From: Pseudomonas sp. GV071 | Lineage (GTDB): Bacteria; Pseudomonadota; Gammaproteobacteria; Pseudomonadales; Pseudomonadaceae | Assembly: GCF_003050835.1 (NCBI RefSeq) | Contig: NZ_QAOJ01000019.1 | Span: 20,902-84,901 of the forward strand | Length of the DNA stretch: 64,000 nt | Direction of reading: 5' to 3' | Shown here: positions 7,671-16,227 of the stretch, piece by piece | Layout of the letters: each line of letters opens with the position of its first letter | How positions within the stretch are numbered: position 1 is the first letter of the stretch | Made by a program: the position numbers and the translations under genes | Notes under the pieces: model-generated | Databases searched by the model: none | Seen by the model: the letters and a program-made list of their open reading frames with translations, nothing else | Told to the model about the DNA's origin: nothing

Positions 7671-8726
7671 TTAAGAGTTATCCACAAACCTTTTGCACAG
7701 GGCTCGCAGCTCCAAAGGATACATTTGAATTCGACTTTCAAACCACCTCCTTCCTCCAACTTCCGGATTGCCCGAAACCAACAGATATAAAAGCGCTTTA
7801 TTTTTTGGAATCATCATACCCTTATAGCCTAACAAAATTCTCACACGATCCCAGCGTTTTGCCGCACCAGGCAATCCTAAAAGGAAAGAAATAATTGCTA
7901 AGGCCAAAAGTCGAGGGTATGGCTCCTTTATTTCTAGGTGAGCTGAGAACCTATCATCCTCGTGCCTGAATACTGTTCTCTCAACTGAAAAGTTTCGGCC
8001 TGTTATTTTTTTTGCAACTTGAAAGCAAAAAGGGCGAGGCTCAACATAATGAGTATGGCCTCTTAATATGAGCGAAAATAAATCGTATACAACAGCAAGC
8101 TCAGGACCAGCAATGCTCTCCTCCCAAGCGACAAGTAGCATAATTCTCTGTTGAAGCAATAGAGCTAAATTAACAACCTCATGATCAAGTCTGCTCAATA
8201 AAGCAGCACCATTTACCGAGGACTTCGCGTGAATTGGCCAGACTGAAGACGTGACTTCATGCTGATACTCTTGATCAATGACAATTCGGCAAGCTTCAGT
8301 GGCCCTATGCTCCGTAGATCTACTTAAATTAAAACCAAGGCTGCACATTTTAGTACCGTGGATCTCGCAAATCACGTACCAACCGTAAGACCAAGCCTCT
8401 CTCCAAACCGCTGTTTTAACTGCTTTCATGTCACCCTTTACGCAGTCTGAGCAGAAATTAACTCGCCTTAAGGGCGGCGCGAGCATGAACCCCGTTTTTG
8501 ATTTAGACCTGAAAAAAATATCTGGAGGCGCAAAAGGTAGTAAAGCAATAAGCTCCGAAATTTCTGAGTCTGAGTAATAGTCAATATCACTAACCTCAGG
8601 AGATTCCAGTAGCCTCCGAACGCCTTTGATATTGACATTAGCCCCATCCTGTGAGGCGTAAACTATCTGTCTCTCAAGCCAAGAGGATATGGTCTCACCA
8701 ACTTCAAATTCAGTCACTAATTCCAC
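7671..8726 (-). CDS. tniQ: TniQ-family transposition target-selection protein
   Basis: 351 residues starting at GTG 8726, directly abutting the tniB stop. The TniQ zinc-finger signature is present: FCSDC (C92, C95) and VICEIHG (C120, H123), spaced as in the family, followed by the variable C-terminal region. TniQ/TnsD proteins link the AAA regulator to the target site. At 351 residues it is nearer the short Tn5053-type TniQ than Tn7 TnsD. It is the last gene of tniA-tniB-tniQ. The target it recognises cannot be read. Confidence 0.85.
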   Translation of the reverse strand: MELVTEFEVGETISSWLERQIVYASQDGANVNIKGVRRLLESPEVSDIDYYSDSEISELIALLPFAPPDIFFRSKSKTGFMLAPPLRRVNFCSDCVKGDMKAVKTAVWREAWSYGWYVICEIHGTKMCSLGFNLSRSTEHRATEACRIVIDQEYQHEVTSSVWPIHAKSSVNGAALLSRLDHEVVNLALLLQQRIMLLVAWEESIAGPELAVVYDLFSLILRGHTHYVEPRPFCFQVAKKITGRNFSVERTVFRHEDDRFSAHLEIKEPYPRLLALAIISFLLGLPGAAKRWDRVRILLGYKGMMIPKNKALLYLLVSGNPEVGGRRWFESRIQMYPLELRALCKRFVDNS

Positions 8727-9608
8727 CTACTCAGAAAAAGGCATATCCCGGCCCTTCTTGATCAACTCCAAATCTATTTCTTCACGCCCTTCTAGAACTG
8801 CCCATGATGCTGCGTTACACAGGATTTTAACAATCGCATCCAGCACGCCGTCCGACTCTTTAATTAAGTGCCTTACAATTGCCGGCTTTCCTAACTTGGA
8901 TGGAGATTTAAGAGGAAATGTCATAGCATAACTTTCGACAAACGAACGAACACCTTGCTCGTCTTGCCAGCGGGCCAATTCAATCTTGGTGAACCTCCGA
9001 GAAAACTGAGCATCAGAATCGATAGCATCATGGCAGTCCTCAGTACCGAGCCCTATTACTATGAGGTGATAAGGCGACCCCGAAAGCTCTTTTAATAGCT
9101 TCATATTTTTAGCTTGATCCGAGCGATTAGCATGGAGCATGTCATTCACTTCGTCTAACACTATCCCTCGGACATTACGCGCTGATAAAGCTGCAGCGAT
9201 TCTTCCATCCTCAGTTTTTCCGCTCCGGTATATGTTCCCTGTAAGAGCGCCTACTAAATCATCGCTAAAGACTTTATGGCCTGTCGCGTGCCTTGCTCTG
9301 ATGGTCATTGAGGCAAGAATCTCTTCATTATTATTACCTCCACTACCGTGCAACTTTACAATTCTCTGGTAAATTGAGCTCTTCCCCATCCCTCCAGCGG
9401 AAGAAATTAGTAAGCAAGGAGATTGATGCTTGTCAGGCAAGCGCATCATATATCTGACGTATGCTAATATTTTAGCAGCCTGAGGGTATTCCACCCAAAT
9501 ATCCTCGTTTATGGCTTGAATGCGTATCGCGTCTTCGGCCTCAACGATTATTCTGCGAGATGGAACAACATGAGCATATTTATCTGAGTCACTCATATCA
9601 GCCCTCAT
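8727..9608 (-). CDS. tniB: TniB/TnsC-like AAA+ transposition regulator
   Basis: 293 residues. The Walker A motif is SSAGGMGKSS (about 69-78) and Walker B is GIVLDEVND (about 148-156). A later sensor region (IVIGLGTEDC) and the arginine-rich QFSRRFTKIELARW stretch follow, as in TniB/TnsC ATPases. These polymerise on target DNA and stimulate the transposase. Its ATG overlaps the tniA stop by four bases (ATGA), so translation is coupled. The length matches Tn5053 TniB. A second ATG at residue 5 is an alternative start. Confidence 0.9.
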   Translation of the reverse strand: MRADMSDSDKYAHVVPSRRIIVEAEDAIRIQAINEDIWVEYPQAAKILAYVRYMMRLPDKHQSPCLLISSAGGMGKSSIYQRIVKLHGSGGNNNEEILASMTIRARHATGHKVFSDDLVGALTGNIYRSGKTEDGRIAAALSARNVRGIVLDEVNDMLHANRSDQAKNMKLLKELSGSPYHLIVIGLGTEDCHDAIDSDAQFSRRFTKIELARWQDEQGVRSFVESYAMTFPLKSPSKLGKPAIVRHLIKESDGVLDAIVKILCNAASWAVLEGREEIDLELIKKGRDMPFSE

Positions 9609-11488
9609 ACGTCCACTGGAAAAAAATTAACTGCGGACGTGTAGTTCTCCGGCTCAGACAGTTCTTCTATGTTGACGCATGCAGGCATTGCTCTTGCCGC
9701 AACATCGAACCCTGTTGCATTTTCTCGATGCTCCTTCGTTTTTTTAGCTTTTTTTGTTAAAGCTTTTGATCTGTCAACCAACTCCCGATTTTTACGCACC
9801 ATAAGAAACACTTCTTCAGAGGTGGCTCTTGATCCGCTTTTTCGGTCGCGAGCTAGCTCTCTTTTAGCTGACTTAAGTTCCTCAAGCGAAACATTAGGGC
9901 GGGTTATATCGCTGTAAGCAACTTGGATGTATCGCCCGCCCGATGGGTTAACCCATACATGTCGCAATGAGTACGGATTATACTTGACCGAATGTTTTCT
10001 ATTTGAGATGAACGAAGCCAGTGCAGGCGACCAATACTTAACACCCCAAATCTCTATCCCTTGCCTAGAAATAACCCTTCTCTGCTCTGGCAGGAAGTCG
10101 ATCATAAAATCATTGGCGTTATTAATCAGAGCGGGATGGGACAACGCCCCTTTATCATCGGTCCAACCCTCGATCCATTTTTCATGAGGGCTTTTACCAT
10201 TTAGCATTCGATGCTTAGTATGATGATACGCCTGAATGGCACGAGCAAACCAAAGCCTAAACTCCGAAAATGTTAGACACGCCTTCCCTTCGCTATCGTA
10301 GTCACCCCTTAATACCACATTAGACAGTGTCATTCCGGGTAAGAAATTAATATAACTCATATTGAGAGTTCCATTTAGACGTTCGATATGACCACCCCAC
10401 CATGGCTTACCAATCGGCCTCCAAGCTAGTTTTATATTGTTTTTCTTGGCAGCAATTCGAAAAGGCGTGGACTTAAATTCTTTAGCGTTGTCCATTGCTA
10501 TTTCTTCGGGCTTTCCGTAATAAGGATATTTAATATCCTCGTCCTCAAGCGCCTCAATCCATTTGCCCTTCGGAAGCACTGCATGACTGATTGCCATTGC
10601 CACGTTATAAGAGCTTGGCGCATCGAGAGAAAGGTAATAACCCGGGACAACTCTAGAGTTAATATCTATAATTAAGGTCGCCCATGGCCTGCACAGAGGC
10701 TTTCGGGTTTTTTCGTCAACTATAATACAATCGATCATACAATGATCCATTTGCCATTTAGCAAGGGGTCGCTCGGATATATTGCTCTTTGGTCGAGCCG
10801 CATATTTATCATTTGCTCGTTTGAAACCAATTTTTGATCTTGCGAGATCCGATTCAGGCAACTCATATAATCTTTTTTTAATACTTGTGTACGACGGCGC
10901 CTGTTCACCAGCACATCGGCACATTTCTTCCACTCTTTTGTATATGCTGACTATTGTGCTGCCCGGCCCCTTCCATTCACTCTTAATCGCGGCACTAATT
11001 ATGGCTTCGATATTTTGAGGTAAAAATTTCGTACCTGCCGGCCTTCCTCTCTTCGCTCTAAGAAGTGTCTTTGGACCTTCATTTTCGTCATATTGACGCA
11101 GAAGGACGTATGTCTGAGGCACACTCAGAGATAACGAAGAAGTTAATTCCTTGAAGGCACCCTTTCTTTCAGGTTGCTGCAGATACTGCTTAATTTTTTC
11201 GTGACGAGATTCGGCAAGCTCCCACTCAGCTAAAGAAGCTCCGGTTTGTTTTTTACGCGGTTCTGCTCCCAAGATTGAGGTCGGGGGGACTGGTTCGAGG
11301 TTAGACGGCTCAGTCTCGATGAATTTGTGATCCGACTCACAGTAGAGTTGCACAGAGGTTTCGCTCAGCGAGGAGACGTATGCCCACACGCGGCCTCCAT
11401 ACAAAAAACGATCACCCTTTTGTATTTTCATGACCAATGAACTTTGGTTTAAAAGTAATAATTCAAGCAGAACCCTACTTAAACACAA
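9605..11488 (-). CDS. tniA: TniA/TnsB-like DDE transposase
   Basis: 627 residues from TTG 11488, which has AGGAG nine bases upstream. An ATG at 11431 (MKIQKGDRFLYGGRVW) is the other likely start and looks more family-like. HTH regions occupy about residues 110-215. The retroviral-integrase core has D248 (QMDHCMID), D333 (AMDNAKEF) and E369 (GGHIERLNGT). The Mu-type C-terminal barrel follows, then a basic tail. No tnsA-like endonuclease gene is present, so transposition is expected to be replicative and to need cointegrate resolution. Confidence 0.9.
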   Translation of the reverse strand: MCLSRVLLELLLLNQSSLVMKIQKGDRFLYGGRVWAYVSSLSETSVQLYCESDHKFIETEPSNLEPVPPTSILGAEPRKKQTGASLAEWELAESRHEKIKQYLQQPERKGAFKELTSSLSLSVPQTYVLLRQYDENEGPKTLLRAKRGRPAGTKFLPQNIEAIISAAIKSEWKGPGSTIVSIYKRVEEMCRCAGEQAPSYTSIKKRLYELPESDLARSKIGFKRANDKYAARPKSNISERPLAKWQMDHCMIDCIIVDEKTRKPLCRPWATLIIDINSRVVPGYYLSLDAPSSYNVAMAISHAVLPKGKWIEALEDEDIKYPYYGKPEEIAMDNAKEFKSTPFRIAAKKNNIKLAWRPIGKPWWGGHIERLNGTLNMSYINFLPGMTLSNVVLRGDYDSEGKACLTFSEFRLWFARAIQAYHHTKHRMLNGKSPHEKWIEGWTDDKGALSHPALINNANDFMIDFLPEQRRVISRQGIEIWGVKYWSPALASFISNRKHSVKYNPYSLRHVWVNPSGGRYIQVAYSDITRPNVSLEELKSAKRELARDRKSGSRATSEEVFLMVRKNRELVDRSKALTKKAKKTKEHRENATGFDVAARAMPACVNIEELSEPENYTSAVNFFPVDV

Positions 11489-11552
11489 TAAAAACTGCTC
11501 CTGGGTCGGTTAGTGATGACTCAGAATCTGCAAAAAATTATAATTATCAGAA

Positions 11553-11586
11553 GGTTGCAAATTATTCTTTTTAAGCACTTACGACA
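11553..11586. mobile_element. right terminus of the Tni element (candidate)
   Basis: Read on the minus strand from 11586, the sequence begins TGTCGTAAGTGCTTAA, the TGT(C) start usual for Tn5053/Tn7-like ends. Subterminal repeats follow: ATAATTTGCA at about 11553-11563 and a similar ATAATTTTTTGCA further in, which could be transposase-binding sites. GC-rich chromosome begins immediately to the right. No 5-bp target duplication could be confirmed because the left end is not identified. Confidence 0.55.
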
Positions 11587-11717
11587 AATTTACCCTGGGC
11601 AAACCCAGGATCGCCTCAGCCCAAGCCTGTCCTCCACGAATTGCCCGTTGTGAAGGATCGGCTGGAACGTCGGCCGGTATGGCGTTGAACGGTACTGTGA
11701 AACGGTCTTGCTGTGGC

Positions 11718-11960
11718 TCAGCCCTTGGGCATCACCACGGTATGTGCGTGAAACCCTTTGGTCTTCAGGTCCAGCATCAGTTGAGTAATGTCCGGGCCAC
11801 CCATCCAGGTGTCGCCCATGTGGTATTGCGTGGTGCCGCTGGTGATTTCGCCAGTGCCCAGGTAGTCACGGGCTTCCTTGGGCAGTGCTGACAGTTCGAC
11901 GCCAACCTTGGCGTAGACTTCCTTGCCGGTCGTTCTGTTTTTGAAAAGACTGGCTCTCAT
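11718..11960 (-). CDS. small conserved-looking hypothetical protein
   Basis: 80 residues, soluble, no signal peptide. It reads like a compact alpha/beta domain (GKEVYAKVGVELSALPKEAR; HMGDTWMGGPDITQLMLDL). The ATG at 11960 is followed by normal GC-rich codon use, so this is the first chromosomal gene right of the mobile element. A CCTGGG-CAAA-CCCAGG hairpin at 11594-11609 lies beyond its stop and may be what is left of its terminator next to the insertion. I do not recognise the family. Confidence 0.6.
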   Translation of the reverse strand: MRASLFKNRTTGKEVYAKVGVELSALPKEARDYLGTGEITSGTTQYHMGDTWMGGPDITQLMLDLKTKGFHAHTVVMPKG

Positions 11961-12059
11961 GGGTATTCCTTAAAGGCGATATGCCCCGTCACTGTACGCT
12001 ACCAGCCGCCAAATCCCCGCAAGAATCTGTGACTGCAACGCATGCTGCTGGCGCCAGCC

Positions 12060-12359
12060 TCAGGTTTCGATACCTTCGCCGGGGACCGCAGCAGGCGCCT
12101 CTGCCTTGTCTTTAGGCGGCGCGTCAGCCCCCTCTTCCACCGGTTTGCCAAGCAGTTCGCTCGTCGACTTTTGCGCTTGGTCGATCTTCTCGTTCAGCGT
12201 GTTGACGGTGTCGCTGATGGTTTCGCGAGCCAGTTCCTGTGCGGCTTGGCCGGCTTTCTCGGTGAGTTTTTGCGCTTGCTGTTCAGCGGCGTCGCAGCCG
12301 GCCAGGGTCAAGCCGATGAGGGCCGTGAACGTGAGTGCGGCGAGGGGTGATGCATGCAT
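12060..12359 (-). CDS. small predicted lipoprotein
   Basis: 99 residues starting at 12359 after a GGAG site. The lipoprotein signal MHASPLAALTFTALIGLTLAGC ends in the lipobox LAGC at residue 22. The mature part is charged and helical (Ala/Glu/Lys/Gln-rich, residues 25-75), with an acidic Pro-rich tail. The upstream extension to 12476 overlaps the TerC gene and lacks a signal, so it is rejected. It is on the same strand as TerC, 56 bp behind it. Function unknown. Confidence 0.7.
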   Translation of the reverse strand: MHASPLAALTFTALIGLTLAGCDAAEQQAQKLTEKAGQAAQELARETISDTVNTLNEKIDQAQKSTSELLGKPVEEGADAPPKDKAEAPAAVPGEGIET

Positions 12360-12415
12360 GGTGTTCTCCAACGGTGTGCGGTTGAGCGCCCAGGCAGCCC
12401 TGGGCGGCTCGTTGA

Positions 12416-13426
12416 TCAGGAACGGTCGGTTTCGACCGCGGTTTCGGCCGGTGGTGCGTCGTGGCGGGTTTTCCATAGCGACAACAGCACGCCGCCTAGC
12501 AGCAGGCCGAGGGTCACACTGAGGGAAATCACCGGCGGGGTTTTGCCGATGATGCCGACCAGGAAGATCTTGCAGCCGATAAACACCAGCACCAGAGCCA
12601 GGGCGTACTTGAGGTAAGCGAAACGGTGAATCATCGCCGCCAGGGCGAAGTACAACGCGCGCAGACCGAGGATCGCGAAGATGTTCGAGGTGTAGACAAT
12701 GAACGGGTCCTGGGTGATGGCGAAAATCGCCGGCACGCTGTCCACCGCGAACACCAGGTCAGCGCACTCAATCAGCACCAACGCCAGCAACAGCGGCGTG
12801 GCCCACAGTACTGAGCGGCCATTGGCATCCGCCTGACGGACGAAAAAACGCCCCTCGTGCAAGCGGTCGGTCACCCGCAGATGGCGACGCAGGAATTTCA
12901 CCAGCGGGTTCTGGCTGAGGTCCGGGTGATCGTCGACCTTGCTGAACAACATCCGTACCCCGGTGAGCAGCAGGAACGCGCCAAACACAAACAGAATCCA
13001 GCTGAATTCGGCGATCAGCGCCGCGCCCAGGCCGATCATCAGGGCACGCAGCACGATGACCCCGAGGATGCCCCAGAACAGCACTTCATGTTGGTACTTA
13101 CGCGGGATGGCCAGGAAGCTGAAGATCATCGCCATGAGGAACACGTTGTCCATCGACAACGATTTTTCGATCAGAAAGCCGGTGTAGAAATCCATCCCGG
13201 CGTCGCCGCCTTTGAGCTGCCACACCCACAGGCCGAACAGCAGGCCGGCGCTGATGTAGCCAGCGGATAACAACAGGCTTTCTTTGACGCCGATTTCGTG
13301 GTGCTCGCGATGCAGTACACCGAGGTCGAAAATTAGCAGGCTGATAACGATGGCGATAAACGCCAGCCATAACCACGTAGCGGTGCCGAGGAACTCGGCC
13401 ATGAAGAACGGTTCTAGGGTGCTCAT
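12416..13426 (-). CDS. TerC/Alx-family integral membrane protein
   Basis: 336 residues with eight or nine predicted membrane helices. Family signatures are visible: EKSLSMDNVFLMAMIF near residue 90 and ECADLVFAVDSVPAIFAIT near residue 220, with the acidic membrane residues thought to bind Mn. Members such as E. coli Alx act in manganese export during or after protein translocation. The ATG at 13426 has a strong AGGAGG site. The leader may fold over that site (see 13432-13495). Tellurite resistance, the older name of the family, should not be assumed. Confidence 0.88.
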   Translation of the reverse strand: MSTLEPFFMAEFLGTATWLWLAFIAIVISLLIFDLGVLHREHHEIGVKESLLLSAGYISAGLLFGLWVWQLKGGDAGMDFYTGFLIEKSLSMDNVFLMAMIFSFLAIPRKYQHEVLFWGILGVIVLRALMIGLGAALIAEFSWILFVFGAFLLLTGVRMLFSKVDDHPDLSQNPLVKFLRRHLRVTDRLHEGRFFVRQADANGRSVLWATPLLLALVLIECADLVFAVDSVPAIFAITQDPFIVYTSNIFAILGLRALYFALAAMIHRFAYLKYALALVLVFIGCKIFLVGIIGKTPPVISLSVTLGLLLGGVLLSLWKTRHDAPPAETAVETDRS

Positions 13427-13431
13427 AAGCC

Positions 13432-13495
13432 CCTCCTGAGTCGAAGTTGTACAAACTGCAACTCCGACATGGCAGCTAAAAAGCTGTCAGAGGGG
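13432..13495 (-). promoter_or_regulatory. possible RBS-sequestering leader of the TerC gene
   Basis: In the minus-strand transcript, GCCCCTC (about 13489-13495) can pair with GAGGGGC inside the ribosome site (about 13431-13437). Between them are two hairpins: a 9-bp stem with one mismatch (arms 13441-13449 and 13459-13467) and a 6-bp stem (13472-13477 with 13482-13487). I could not find the conserved yybP-ykoY manganese aptamer core, so the sensor, if any, is unknown. Confidence 0.4.
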
Positions 13496-13649
13496 CCCGG
13501 TGTCGCCGCGCCAATTTACCAGCCGAGGCAGAAGGCTCAAGCCTGTAGTCGTTGCAAAGTGTCTCATCGGCCCTCGCCTGGCGCTCTGGCGTTGCTCGCA
13601 TAAACTCAAGAAGCCAATGAAACGGGGATGCCCTTGCTGACCATCATCG

Positions 13650-16217
13650 ATGAGCGACGCCATGCCGTCTGACCACCACGCCGTGCCTAACCGCAGCAGT
13701 GAAGCGCTGACCCGTGCGTCGCTGGTGAAGTTTGCCGGGCTGTTCAGTTGCGTGTTTTTACTGGCCGCCTATCTGCTCATCTACCTCAGCCATGACCTGG
13801 ACCATACCGAGGAAGTTGAAAGCGCCTTCTACACCGAAAAAGCCATGCAGGCGTTTGAGAAGTCACTGCGCTCGACGGTCAAGGACTACGCCTTCTGGGG
13901 CGATGCCTATAAACACCTGCACAGCGAAGTGGACCCGGAGTGGGCGTACGTTCGCCGCAACATCGGGCCCACCCTGTATGCCGACTTTGGTTTCCAGGCA
14001 CTGTTTGTTGTCGATGACAGCGGTCGCACGGTGTACTCGGTGATTCAGGGTAACTTGCAGGCCGTTCAGGCCGAGCAATGGCTGCAGCAACCGCTGGACG
14101 CGATCCTCAGCAAGGCCCGCGCCGGGGCCGAAGCGGAAACGCCCGCCACGGCGTTTATCAATGTCGGCGGCCTGCCCGCACTGGTCGCCGCCGCCGCGAT
14201 AACGCCAGGAACCGACCCCACAGTGGAGCCAGATGAGCGCCTACCGTCGGTGCTGCTATTTGTCGATGTGCTGGACGCTGCCCGGCTGGAAATGATCGGC
14301 AAGGACTACGGTGTCGACGGCCTGCGCATGGCAACGGCCGATGAGCTCAACGAGTCATCGACTCTGGCCCTCGGCGAGCATGGCGCCGCCGGCATTCTGC
14401 ACTGGAATCCGGCCAGGCCGGGGCAGCGTTTATTGGCCCTGGGTTTACCGCTGTTAGGGCTGATTGCCTTGCTGGTGGCGCTGATGGCCTGGGGCTTGTT
14501 GCGCCGCACCACCCGCGGCGCGCAAGCGTTAGATAGCAGCTATGGCTCCCTGCAACGCAGCCAGAGTGCGCTGGCCATCAGCGAAGCGCGCTTTCGCGAC
14601 ATCGTCGAAATCAGCTCGGACTGGATCTGGGAAATAGACCCAGACTGGCGCTTCACCTACCTGTCGGAGCGCTTCGAAGACGTTACCGGGCTGTCGCGTG
14701 AGCGTTGGATCGGCGCGCCCATAGACGAACTACTCAGCACCGAAGCCGGCAGCGTGTCGCAGTGGCTGAGCAGCAATCGCCGCCCCGACACCCGCATTCA
14801 CTGCCGCTACCTCGACACCCGCGGCCAACAGCGGATTACCCGCGTATCGGCACGGGCCATGGCTGAACACGGTTTTCGCGGCACCGCCACCGACGTCACC
14901 GGCGAAGTCGAAGCGCAGCGGCAAATCGAGTTCCTGTCCCGGCATGACGCCCTCACCGGACTGGCCAACCGCACCCGTTTGCAGGAGTTCCTCGACGGCA
15001 AACTGAAAGCCCTGCCCACCCTGGAGCAACCGCTGGTGATGCTCAGCCTGGACCTGGACCGGTTCAAACCGGTGAACGATCTGCTCGGCCATGCGGCTGG
15101 CGATCGGGTGCTTAACGAGGTCTCCAACCGGCTCGCCGCCTGCGTGCGCCAGGACGACCTGGTGGCTCGAATCGGCGGCGATGAGTTTGTGTTGATCCTC
15201 TGCGACCTGCACTCGCAAAGCGACGTCGAACTGTTGTGCCAGCGCTTGCTGGAGTCCATCGAACAGCCAATCGATGTGGAGCAACAGCAAACCTTCGTCA
15301 GCGCCAGTATCGGCATCGCCATGGCGCCCAGCGATGCGCTGGAGGCCAGTGAGCTGCTGCGCTACGCCGACATCGCCCTGTACGAAGCCAAGGCCGGTGG
15401 GCGCAGCACCTGGCGTTTTTATTCCGGCGACATGAACTCCAAAATCGTCGAACGCCGGCGCCTGGAAACCGACCTGCGTTTTGCCATCCAACACGACGAA
15501 CTGCGCCTGCACTTCCAACCGCGTTATCGCGTGGCCGATGGCCAGATGGTCGGCGCCGAAGCCTTGGTGCGCTGGCAGCACCCCGAGCGCGGCTTGATCC
15601 CACCGGACACCTTTATCCCGATTGCCGAACAAACCGGCCTGATCATCGCCCTCAGCAACTGGGTGCTCAGCACCGCCTGCCGACAGGCAGCGCAGTGGCC
15701 CTCCTCACTGTTTCTGTCGATCAACCTGTCGCCCATCGAGTTCAAAAGCGGCAGTCTGCTGGAACGCATTCAGACCACCCTCACCGACTCGGGCCTCGCC
15801 CCTGCCCGCCTGGAGCTGGAAATCACCGAAAGCGTGATGCTCGACGATGGCGTCGGCGCCCTGGAGGTGATGCACACCCTCAAAGACCTCGGCGTGCGTT
15901 TGGCCATGGACGACTTTGGCACCGGCTATTCGTCCCTCAGCTACCTGCACACCTTCCCCTTCGACGGTCTGAAAATAGACCGCAGCTTCCTCAGCCGGAT
16001 GGTCGCCAGCGACGACGACAAAGCGATCATCCTGGCCATCGTCGACCTGGGCCACGCCCTGTCGCTCACCGTCACCGCCGAAGGCATCGAAACCGCCGAG
16101 CAACTGCAGATGCTGAAAACCGTGGGCTGCGACGAAGGCCAGGGCTACTTCCTCAGCAGGCCGTTGTCTACAGAGGCGTTTAACGCGTTGTTGCAGGCTG
16201 CTCACACGCCGGGCTGA
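13650..16217 (+). CDS. CHASE4-PAS-GGDEF-EAL cyclic-di-GMP enzyme
   Basis: 855 residues. Membrane helices at about 26-48 and 262-287 flank a periplasmic CHASE4-like sensor (VKDYAFWGDAYKHL). Then come a PAS domain from about 310, a GGDEF domain with intact GGDEF and an RxxD inhibitory site five residues upstream (RQDD), and an EAL domain with intact GAEALVRW and DDFGTGYSSL. Both cyclase and phosphodiesterase activities are therefore possible; which one dominates cannot be read. It converges with the next c-di-GMP gene, with 10 bp between stops. The start at 13650 is uncertain by five residues (MPSDHH). Confidence 0.9.
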   Translation: MSDAMPSDHHAVPNRSSEALTRASLVKFAGLFSCVFLLAAYLLIYLSHDLDHTEEVESAFYTEKAMQAFEKSLRSTVKDYAFWGDAYKHLHSEVDPEWAYVRRNIGPTLYADFGFQALFVVDDSGRTVYSVIQGNLQAVQAEQWLQQPLDAILSKARAGAEAETPATAFINVGGLPALVAAAAITPGTDPTVEPDERLPSVLLFVDVLDAARLEMIGKDYGVDGLRMATADELNESSTLALGEHGAAGILHWNPARPGQRLLALGLPLLGLIALLVALMAWGLLRRTTRGAQALDSSYGSLQRSQSALAISEARFRDIVEISSDWIWEIDPDWRFTYLSERFEDVTGLSRERWIGAPIDELLSTEAGSVSQWLSSNRRPDTRIHCRYLDTRGQQRITRVSARAMAEHGFRGTATDVTGEVEAQRQIEFLSRHDALTGLANRTRLQEFLDGKLKALPTLEQPLVMLSLDLDRFKPVNDLLGHAAGDRVLNEVSNRLAACVRQDDLVARIGGDEFVLILCDLHSQSDVELLCQRLLESIEQPIDVEQQQTFVSASIGIAMAPSDALEASELLRYADIALYEAKAGGRSTWRFYSGDMNSKIVERRRLETDLRFAIQHDELRLHFQPRYRVADGQMVGAEALVRWQHPERGLIPPDTFIPIAEQTGLIIALSNWVLSTACRQAAQWPSSLFLSINLSPIEFKSGSLLERIQTTLTDSGLAPARLELEITESVMLDDGVGALEVMHTLKDLGVRLAMDDFGTGYSSLSYLHTFPFDGLKIDRSFLSRMVASDDDKAIILAIVDLGHALSLTVTAEGIETAEQLQMLKTVGCDEGQGYFLSRPLSTEAFNALLQAAHTPG

Positions 16218-16227
16218 TACCCCGCCA

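Noticed and set aside
13430..13560. yybP-ykoY manganese riboswitch before TerC
   Set aside because: The conserved aptamer sequences could not be found; only a possible RBS-masking pairing is supported.
14730..15632. Long minus-strand ORF inside the GGDEF-EAL gene, and similar long ORFs antisense to tniB-free GC-rich genes (for example 27026-29371 and 57755-59068)
   Set aside because: These are shadows caused by high third-position GC; their products are His/Gln/Gly-rich and match no fold, while the opposite strand has clear domains.
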